16,573 nt of DNA from Sphingomonadales bacterium UBA658. GTDB taxonomy: Bacteria > Pseudomonadota > Alphaproteobacteria > Sphingomonadales > Sphingomonadaceae. Positions 1 through 5,301 of the stretch are shown one piece after another. The translations under genes and the position numbers were made by a program. Positions within the stretch are counted from its first letter, which is position 1; each line of letters begins with the position of its first letter. The notes below the pieces were generated by a model. It was not told where the DNA came from and ran no database searches. It saw nothing but the letters and a program-made list of their open reading frames with translations. The stretch covers positions 1 through 16,573 of the forward strand of contig DBOA01000107.1 in assembly GCA_002299195.1 (NCBI GenBank), in the 5' to 3' direction.

Positions 1-405
1 ATCATCAAGCATGGCGCGAAACTGCTCTTTGCTTATGCCGAAGCAACCGTGCCCAAGATTACTATCATCACCCGTAAGGCCTATGGCGGCGCCTATGACG
101 TGATGGCGTCCAAGCACTTACGCGGTGATCTCAACTATGCATGGCCCACCGCCGAAATCGCCGTGATGGGCGCAAAGGGCGCGGTTGAAATCATCTTCCG
201 CGGGCTATCCACAGAAGAACAGGCGGTGAAGACCGCGGAGTATGAAGACCGCTTCGCCAACCCGTTCGTCGCGGCGAGCAAGGGTTTCATCGACGAGGTC
301 ATCTACCCGCATTCCACGCGGAAGCGGATTGCGTTGGGATTACGGAAGTTGCGGAACAAGGCGTTGGAAAACCCTTGGAAAAAGCATGATAATATTCCGT
401 TGTAA
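1..405 (+). CDS. pccB: Propionyl-CoA carboxylase beta subunit, C-terminal part (5' end outside window)
   Basis: This is the last 134 codons of a carboxyltransferase subunit; the reading frame is open from base 1, so the start lies upstream. PccB transfers CO2 from carboxybiotin on PccA to propionyl-CoA, giving (S)-methylmalonyl-CoA in the cytoplasm. The visible part carries hallmarks of the family's C-terminal half: an AYAEATVPK stretch, the TRKAYGGAYDVM segment, AWPTAEIAVMGAKGAVEI, and a tail ending NPWKKHDNIPL, all typical of acyl-CoA carboxylase beta chains. A full-length protein would be about 510 residues, so roughly three quarters is missing. The epimerase gene starts 9 bases after the stop, and pccA lies about 4.9 kb downstream in the same direction. 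The whole stretch is therefore one propionyl-CoA cluster, although the two carboxylase genes sit at its opposite ends. The propionyl rather than acetyl or methylcrotonyl assignment rests on this context. Confidence 0.95.
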   Translation: MIKHGAKLLFAYAEATVPKITIITRKAYGGAYDVMASKHLRGDLNYAWPTAEIAVMGAKGAVEIIFRGLSTEEQAVKTAEYEDRFANPFVAASKGFIDEVIYPHSTRKRIALGLRKLRNKALENPWKKHDNIPL

Positions 406-414
406 GGCAGAAGT

Positions 415-852
415 ATGAAACTGGGTCGTCTCAACCATATCGGCGTCGCGACGCCTTCCATCGCGGACAGCATCGTCTTTTACCGCGACGTGATGGGCGC
501 GACGAAGATCCATGATCCGTTCGACTTGCCTGATCAGGGGGTGAAGGTTTGCTTTGTCGATACGCCCGGTGCCGATGGCGCTCTGAATGGAACGCAGATC
601 GAACTGATTGAGCCGCTGCCGGGCAATGCTTCCATCGCCGCGTTTCTGGAGAAGAACCCGGCGGGTGGGCAACATCATGTCTGTTATGAAGTGCCGGACA
701 TTCACGCTGCCAAGTCGGAATTTGAGGCTATGGGCAAGCGCGTGCTGGGCGAACCAAGGATTGGCGCGCATGGAACGCTGATTTTCTTTGTGCACCCCAA
801 GGATATGCAGGGTGTGCTGACCGAGATTATGGAAGTGCCGCAGGGGCATTGA
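415..852 (+). CDS. mce: Methylmalonyl-CoA epimerase
   Basis: This 145-residue cytoplasmic protein of the VOC (glyoxalase-fold) superfamily interconverts (S)- and (R)-methylmalonyl-CoA, linking the carboxylase product to the mutase substrate. It opens with GRLNHIGVATPS, where His8 is the expected first metal ligand. A QHHVCYEVPDI segment around residues 86-96 supplies the second His region, and GVLTEIMEV near the C-terminus supplies the Glu ligand (Glu137). Length and two-module layout match the family norm. The ATG lies 9 bases after the pccB stop, with an AAGG ribosome-binding sequence partly overlapping that stop, which indicates tight cotranscription. Lactoylglutathione lyase is the main look-alike. 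The gene's place between pccB and methylmalonyl-CoA mutase and the GTQIELIEP motif favour the epimerase. Confidence 0.95.
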   Translation: MKLGRLNHIGVATPSIADSIVFYRDVMGATKIHDPFDLPDQGVKVCFVDTPGADGALNGTQIELIEPLPGNASIAAFLEKNPAGGQHHVCYEVPDIHAAKSEFEAMGKRVLGEPRIGAHGTLIFFVHPKDMQGVLTEIMEVPQGH

Positions 853-861
853 GAGTAACGC

Positions 862-881
862 CTCTTCCGCCTGCGGGAGAG
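862..881 (+). repeat. Small intergenic hairpin between mce and the enoyl-CoA hydratase gene
   Basis: CTCTTCCGC (862-870) pairs with GCGGGAGAG (873-881) with one G-U pair, giving a stem of about 8 bp with a 4-base loop. It lies in the 46-base gap, 17 bases before the ATG at 899. No T tract follows, so it is not a standard intrinsic terminator. It resembles the short CCTCCCGC/GCGGGAGG hairpins common in alphaproteobacterial intergenic spaces; that resemblance is from memory and was not searched. Confidence 0.45.
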
Positions 882-898
882 TTCAGGGAGAAAGCAAA

Positions 899-1684
899 AT
901 GACATACGAAACCATCCGCCTCGACATTTCGGACAATGTCGCAACGATTACCCTCAACCGTCCAGATCGGTTAAACGCGATGGCGCCGCAGATGGCGGAC
1001 GAGATCAGCGCTGCGCTTGACCAGTTGAACGGCGCGCGCGTTGTCCTGATTACGGGCGAAGGCCGCGCCTTTTGTTCAGGCGCTGACCTGTCAGCACGCG
1101 GCGCAGGTGCATCGGTGAGCGGCGGGCAGGGGGCCTATTCAGCGCTGACCAAAAGCTACAACCCGCTGATGCTCAAGCTTGCTAAGCTGGATGTGCCGAT
1201 CATCACCGCGATCAATGGCCCTGCAGCCGGCGTTGGCTGCAGCCTTGCACTCGCCAGCGATTTTGCGATTGCCGGCAAATCCGCATATTTCCTTCAGGCT
1301 TTTGTCAACATTGGTCTGGTGCCCGATGGCGGCGCAAGCTGGATGCTTTCGCGCCTTGTCGGCAAGGCACGCGCGACAGAAATGATGTTGCTTGGTGAAA
1401 AAATCCCTGCCGATAAAGCTGCAGATTGGGGTCTGATCTACAAGTCTGTCGATGATGCCGAACTGATGACTGAAGCAAAGGCTTTGGCGACACGGTTGGC
1501 CAACGGGCCGACTGTAGCCATCGGCATTATGCGTCAGAATATCGCTGCGGCGTTGGATGCGGATTATGCAACGGCGCTGCTGCGTGAGGCCGAGGGACAG
1601 AAGGTTGCTGGTGACAGCAACGATGCCCGCGAAGGTGCGATTGCGTTTTTGCAGAAGCGGAAAGCGGAGTTTAAGGGACAGTAA
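899..1684 (+). CDS. Enoyl-CoA hydratase/isomerase family protein, PaaG-like
   Basis: This is a 261-residue crotonase-fold protein that acts on CoA thioesters in the cytoplasm. Oxyanion-hole motifs are clear: RAFCSGADLS near residues 57-66 and INGPAAGVGCSLALASDFAIA near 104-124. The catalytic region reads FVNIGLVPDGGASW, with Asp143 where PaaG-type isomerases carry their catalytic Asp, and without the Glu pair of true enoyl-CoA hydratases. This most resembles PaaG (1,2-epoxyphenylacetyl-CoA isomerase, which also has delta3-delta2 enoyl-CoA isomerase activity). No other phenylacetate genes are visible. The gene sits between the epimerase and mutase genes, so a role in propionyl/methylmalonyl-CoA metabolism, or feeding it from odd-chain or branched acids, is inferred only. 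The start is supported by AGGGAG 8 bases before the ATG and by the normal family N-terminus. The substrate is not determined. Confidence 0.85.
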   Translation: MTYETIRLDISDNVATITLNRPDRLNAMAPQMADEISAALDQLNGARVVLITGEGRAFCSGADLSARGAGASVSGGQGAYSALTKSYNPLMLKLAKLDVPIITAINGPAAGVGCSLALASDFAIAGKSAYFLQAFVNIGLVPDGGASWMLSRLVGKARATEMMLLGEKIPADKAADWGLIYKSVDDAELMTEAKALATRLANGPTVAIGIMRQNIAAALDADYATALLREAEGQKVAGDSNDAREGAIAFLQKRKAEFKGQ

Positions 1685-1702
1685 CCGTCTACCAAGGCCG
1701 TC

Positions 1703-1769
1703 ACCCTGAACTTGTTTCAGGGTCTTAATCGGCAACGGTGAAAGTAAGATGCTGAAACAAGTTCAGCAT
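1703..1769 (+). repeat. Paired-hairpin intergenic repeat (REP/MITE-like)
   Basis: Two 21-base palindromic units lie 25 bases apart. The first (1703-1723) has stem ACCCTGAA/TTCAGGGT around loop CTTGT. The second (1749-1769) has stem ATGCTGAA/TTCAGCAT around loop ACAAG. The loops are reverse complements, and the 15-base core CTGAAACAAGTTCAG of unit 2 is the exact reverse complement of the core of unit 1. The RNA can therefore form two small hairpins or one long one. From memory this is a highly repeated element in sphingomonad genomes; only one copy is in this window. It occupies most of the 110-base gap between the hydratase and mutase genes and may affect mRNA processing there. Confidence 0.75.
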
Positions 1770-1794
1770 CACGGGATTCAAATGTGAGTTTGTA

Positions 1795-3918
1795 ATGACG
1801 AATATCGACGACTGGAAAAAAGCGGCTGACAAAGAGGTTAAGGGCAAAGACCTAACCTGGCATACGCCCGAGGGCATTTCGGTGAAGCCACTGTACACCA
1901 GCGCGGACGCTGGCGACCCCGGACTTCCTGGCTTTGCGCCGTTCACGCGCGGTGTGCGTGCGTCGATGTATGCAGGTCGCCCATGGACCATCCGTCAATA
2001 TGCCGGTTTCTCAACCGCCGAGGAATCCAACGCCTTTTATCGCCGCAACTTGGCCGCGGGGCAAAAGGGCCTTTCGGTTGCCTTCGATCTTGCCACCCAT
2101 CGCGGCTATGACAGCGACCACCCACGCGTCGTTGGTGATGTCGGCAAGGCGGGCGTTGCCATCGATAGCGTTGAGGATATGAAAATCCTGTTCGACGGTA
2201 TTCCGCTGGATCAAATGTCGGTGTCGATGACGATGAACGGCGCGGTCATTCCGATCCTAGCGTTCTTCATCGTCGCTGGGGAAGAGCAGGGCGTATCGCA
2301 GGCGCAGCTCGACGGCACCATTCAGAACGACATCCTTAAGGAGTTCATGGTCCGCAACACCTATATCTACCCGCCCGAACCATCGATGCGGATCGTTTCG
2401 GACATTATCGCCTACACCAGCGCCAATATGCCGAAGTTCAACAGCATATCGATCTCCGGCTATCACATGCATGAAGCCGGCGCGACCGCGGTGCAGGAGC
2501 TTGCCTTCACCATCGCCGACGGCAAGGAATATGTGCAGCGCGCGATGGCTTCCGGCTTGGATATTGATGCGTTCGCGGGGCGGCTGTCATTCTTCTTTGG
2601 CATCGGCATGAACTTCTTCATGGAGGTGTCAAAGCTCCGCGCCGCGCGGACGTTGTGGCACCGCGTCATGAATGAGCTCGGCGCAAAGGACGAACGCTCC
2701 AAAATGCTGCGCACGCATTGCCAGACATCGGGCGTTTCGTTGCAAGAGCAAGACCCCTATAACAACGTCATCCGCACCACGGTTGAAGCGATGGCGGCGA
2801 CCCTTGGTGGCACGCAGAGCCTGCACACCAATGCGTTGGACGAAGCCATTGCGTTGCCGACGGAATTCTCGGCGCGTATTGCCCGCAACACGCAAATCAT
2901 TCTGACGGAAGAAACCGGCATCACAAAGGTCGTCGATCCGTTGGGTGGCAGCTATTATGTCGAGGCGCTGACCGCAGAGCTGGTTGATCAGGCGTGGAAG
3001 ATCATCGGCGAGGTCGACGAACTTGGTGGTATGACTAAGGCTGTCGCATCAGGCATGCCGAAGCGCTTGATCGAAGAAGCCGCCGCCGCGCGTCAGGCGC
3101 GGGTCGATAAGGGTGAGGACGTCATCGTTGGCGTCAACAAATATCGCCTGGAAACCGAAGACCAGCTCGATACGCTGGAGGTCGATAACGACTTTGTCCG
3201 TCAGGGCCAGATTGCAAGGCTTGCCGCCACGCGCGCGTCGCGTGATGAAGCAGCGTGTCAGACCGCGTTGAATGCGCTGACCGAAGGTGCGAAGAGCCGC
3301 GCGAACTTACTCGCGCTTGCAGTAGACGCCGCCCGCGCACGCGCGACTTTGGGCGAGATATCCGACGCAATGGAGGCTGTGTTTGGCCGCTATGCGACCA
3401 CGCCAGTGCCTGTGCAGGGTATTTATGGCAGCGCGCATGAATTCGATAAACGCTGGGCGCAAGTGCTCGACGGCGTCGCATCGGTTGGCCGCCGTTTGGG
3501 CCGCAAACCCAAATTGCTCGTCGCCAAAATGGGTCAGGACGGCCACGACCGCGGCGCGAACGTCATTGCCTCTGCATTTTCCGACATGGGCTTTGACGTC
3601 ATCAGTGGGCCGTTGTTCCAGACACCCGAAGAAACCGTCGTTCTGGCGCTTCAACATGACGTGGATGCCGTGGGGGCCTCAAGCCTCGCCGCGGGCCACA
3701 AAACGTTGATACCTGAGCTGATAAAGGGTCTGCGCGAAGCAGGGCGCGGCGACATCAAGGTCATTGCTGGCGGCGTCATTCCGCCGCAGGATTATGATTA
3801 TCTGCGTGAAGCCGGTGTTCAGGGCATTTACGGCCCGGGCAGCAATGTTGTTGAGTGCGCAGCCGATGTTTTGACTTTGCTCGGCCACAATATGCCGCCT
3901 TTGGGAGAAGCCACGTGA
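1795..3918 (+). CDS. scpA: Methylmalonyl-CoA mutase, single-chain homodimeric type
   Basis: This 707-residue adenosylcobalamin enzyme rearranges (R)-methylmalonyl-CoA to succinyl-CoA, ending the propionyl-CoA pathway in the TCA cycle. The N-terminal TIM-barrel domain covers about residues 1-530 and includes the RPWTIRQYAGFSTAEESN signature near residue 62. The C-terminal B12-binding domain (about 570-700) begins KLLVAKMGQDGHDRGANVI; His584 in the DxHxxG motif is the expected lower cobalt ligand, followed by a GPLFQTPEE segment. Length and fusion of both domains in one chain match the homodimeric catalytic subunit, not split MutA/MutB or the small ethylmalonyl/isobutyryl mutases. The ATG has only a weak upstream sequence (GTGAG, 6 bases away), but the N-terminus MTNIDDWKKAADKEV matches the family. 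Its stop overlaps the bioB GTG. The accessory GTPase MeaB is not in the window. Confidence 0.96.
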   Translation: MTNIDDWKKAADKEVKGKDLTWHTPEGISVKPLYTSADAGDPGLPGFAPFTRGVRASMYAGRPWTIRQYAGFSTAEESNAFYRRNLAAGQKGLSVAFDLATHRGYDSDHPRVVGDVGKAGVAIDSVEDMKILFDGIPLDQMSVSMTMNGAVIPILAFFIVAGEEQGVSQAQLDGTIQNDILKEFMVRNTYIYPPEPSMRIVSDIIAYTSANMPKFNSISISGYHMHEAGATAVQELAFTIADGKEYVQRAMASGLDIDAFAGRLSFFFGIGMNFFMEVSKLRAARTLWHRVMNELGAKDERSKMLRTHCQTSGVSLQEQDPYNNVIRTTVEAMAATLGGTQSLHTNALDEAIALPTEFSARIARNTQIILTEETGITKVVDPLGGSYYVEALTAELVDQAWKIIGEVDELGGMTKAVASGMPKRLIEEAAAARQARVDKGEDVIVGVNKYRLETEDQLDTLEVDNDFVRQGQIARLAATRASRDEAACQTALNALTEGAKSRANLLALAVDAARARATLGEISDAMEAVFGRYATTPVPVQGIYGSAHEFDKRWAQVLDGVASVGRRLGRKPKLLVAKMGQDGHDRGANVIASAFSDMGFDVISGPLFQTPEETVVLALQHDVDAVGASSLAAGHKTLIPELIKGLREAGRGDIKVIAGGVIPPQDYDYLREAGVQGIYGPGSNVVECAADVLTLLGHNMPPLGEAT

Positions 3919-4922
3919 CCGTCCGCACCGATTGGACCCGCGCAGAAATCGCGACACTGTTCGACCTGCCGTTCGACGAGCTCGTCTATCAGGCGCAAAC
4001 CGTCCACCGCGCACATCATGCGGCGGGGCAGATACAGCTTTGCACATTGCTATCGATCAAGACCGGCGGTTGCCCGGAAGACTGCGGCTATTGCTCACAA
4101 TCCGTAAAGGCCGATAGCGGCGTTGAGGCAACCAAGTTGATGGACGTGCAGGCCGTGCTGCAAAAGGCAGCCGAGGCAGCGGACTCCGGTTCGCGGCGTT
4201 TCTGCATGGGTGCTGCATGGCGTAATCCCAAAGATCGGGACATGCCCGCAATACTGCAGATTGTTCAGGGCGTGCGCTCGATGGGTATGGAAACCTGCAT
4301 GACGCTTGGCATGCTGACGCCCAAGCAGGCCGATATGCTGGCGGAGGCGGGGCTCGATTATTATAACCATAATATCGACACCAGCCCCGAGCTGTACAAC
4401 GAGATCATCACCACGCGGACGATGGACGACCGGCTCGACACGCTGGCCGAGGTGCGGCGCGCGGGCATCAATGTGTGCAGTGGCGGCATCGTTGGCCTTG
4501 GCGAGACCCGCGCCGACCGCGTCGGTTTCATCCACACGCTGGCGACATTGCCACAACACCCCGAAAGTGTGCCAGTCAACGCACTGGTGCCAGTCAAGGG
4601 CACCGTGCTGGGCGATATGCTCGCCGATACGCCGCTGGCGAAGATCGACGACATCGAATTCGTGCGCACGATCGCTGTTGCCCGAATCACGATGCCTATG
4701 AGCATGGTGCGCTTAAGCGCGGGGCGTGAGTCCATGTCCGAAGTGACACAGGCTTTGTGCTTCATGGCAGGCGCGAACAGCATCTTCACCGGCGACAAAT
4801 TGCTGACCGCGGCCAATGCGGGCGACGACAAAGACGCCGCAATGCTGGCCAAGCTGGGGCTTGTGCCAATGGAGGCTGAGGAGCCGCTGCGCGCGTGTAA
4901 AGCGCTTGAGGCAGCAGAATAA
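3915..4922 (+). CDS. bioB: Biotin synthase
   Basis: This 335-residue radical SAM enzyme inserts sulfur into dethiobiotin to make biotin. With the GTG start at 3915, the cluster cysteines fall at C53, C57 and C60 (CPEDCGYC, the 4Fe-4S/SAM site), and C97, C128 and C188 match the 2Fe-2S ligands, the same numbers as in E. coli BioB. The VRLSAGR motif (Arg266) supplies the expected arginine ligand. YNHNIDTS and GGIVGLGET are further family signatures. The numbering match is the main reason to prefer this GTG over an in-frame ATG at 3855, which would overlap the mutase by 64 bases. GTGA overlaps the mutase stop, with a GGGAGAAG ribosome-binding sequence upstream, so translation is probably coupled. 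No bioF, bioD or bioA is nearby. Its place before pccA suggests that biotin supply is tied to the biotin-dependent carboxylase. Confidence 0.97.
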   Translation: MTVRTDWTRAEIATLFDLPFDELVYQAQTVHRAHHAAGQIQLCTLLSIKTGGCPEDCGYCSQSVKADSGVEATKLMDVQAVLQKAAEAADSGSRRFCMGAAWRNPKDRDMPAILQIVQGVRSMGMETCMTLGMLTPKQADMLAEAGLDYYNHNIDTSPELYNEIITTRTMDDRLDTLAEVRRAGINVCSGGIVGLGETRADRVGFIHTLATLPQHPESVPVNALVPVKGTVLGDMLADTPLAKIDDIEFVRTIAVARITMPMSMVRLSAGRESMSEVTQALCFMAGANSIFTGDKLLTAANAGDDKDAAMLAKLGLVPMEAEEPLRACKALEAAE

Positions 4923-4950
4923 GCCGTATGCGAGCGTGCTGGAAACAAAC

Positions 4951-5301
4951 ATGGTAGGTTCCACACCGCCTCTGCCGCTTTCAGCGAGCGGCAACGCCGC
5001 GCAACTTCCAAAGGCATATGTCATTGCCGAGGTTGAGGTGCGCGATGCCGCTGCGTACGAAGATTACAAATCAGCTGTTGTCCCTATCGTTGCCCAATAT
5101 GGTGGACGTTACATTGTTCGTGGGGGACAAATCGAAAGCGTTGAGGGCAGTGATCCCAGCGGCCGCATGGTCGTCATTGAATTTCCGCATTTTGCAGCTG
5201 CTCAGGCCTTTTTGAGGTCCGAAGAATATCGTCCTGTCGCTGATATCCGGCATAAGACAGCTATATCCCGAATTATGATTGTTGAAGGAACGCTTCCTTA
5301 A
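4951..5301 (+). CDS. DUF1330 domain protein (dimeric alpha-beta barrel type), function unknown
   Basis: The predicted protein has 116 residues; residues 21-116 form a DUF1330 domain starting KAYVIAEVEVRDAAAYEDYK, with GGRYIVRGG in the middle and a VVIEFPHFAAAQAFLRS segment after it. The family belongs to the dimeric alpha-beta barrel (ferredoxin-like) group; no biochemical role is established, and no catalytic residue can be named. The ATG at 4951 is chosen because it is the only canonical start between the bioB stop and the domain; GGAAA lies 7 bases upstream. The first 20 residues do not belong to the domain and their codons include a 7-bp hairpin (4973-4993), so the start is less certain than usual. 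The gene begins 28 bases after bioB, and its TAA shares a base with the pccA ATG. This suggests a role linked to the carboxylase, or at least coupled expression. Confidence 0.8.
   Translation: MVGSTPPLPLSASGNAAQLPKAYVIAEVEVRDAAAYEDYKSAVVPIVAQYGGRYIVRGGQIESVEGSDPSGRMVVIEFPHFAAAQAFLRSEEYRPVADIRHKTAISRIMIVEGTLP
4973..4993 (+). other. Hairpin in the first codons of the DUF1330 gene
   Basis: TGCCGCT (4973-4979) and AGCGGCA (4987-4993) form a perfect 7-bp stem around a 7-base loop, 50 bases after the bioB stop. There is no T tract, so it is not a standard terminator. It may be an mRNA processing or stability element for bioB, or a structure affecting initiation at 4951. Confidence 0.4.
5285..5299 (+). 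promoter_or_regulatory. Hairpin that hides the pccA ribosome-binding site
   Basis: AAGGAA (5285-5290), the only good Shine-Dalgarno sequence for pccA, is followed by loop CGC and the exact complement TTCCTT (5294-5299). The pccA ATG starts at 5301. The same bases encode the last residues of the DUF1330 protein, so a ribosome finishing that gene would open the stem, and its TAA overlaps the pccA ATG. The geometry suits translational coupling; the regulatory role is inferred. Confidence 0.5.

Noticed and set aside
1139..1735. Minus-strand frame starting MPIKTLKQVQGDG, opposite the hydratase gene
   Set aside because: It lies antisense to a clear crotonase-family gene, and its first residues come from the palindromic repeat. 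No family features.
1725..1991. Minus-strand frame ending LNLFQHLTFTVAD, crossing the repeat and the mutase 5' end
   Set aside because: The peptide is translation of the repeat plus antisense mutase sequence; no ribosome site or homology.
3855..3914. Upstream ATG start for bioB
   Set aside because: It adds 20 residues inside the mutase gene and shifts the cluster cysteines off the E. coli numbering; GTG at 3915 fits better.
4816..4950. Longer DUF1330 protein starting inside bioB
   Set aside because: It would overlap bioB by more than 100 bases, and the added residues look like off-frame bioB.
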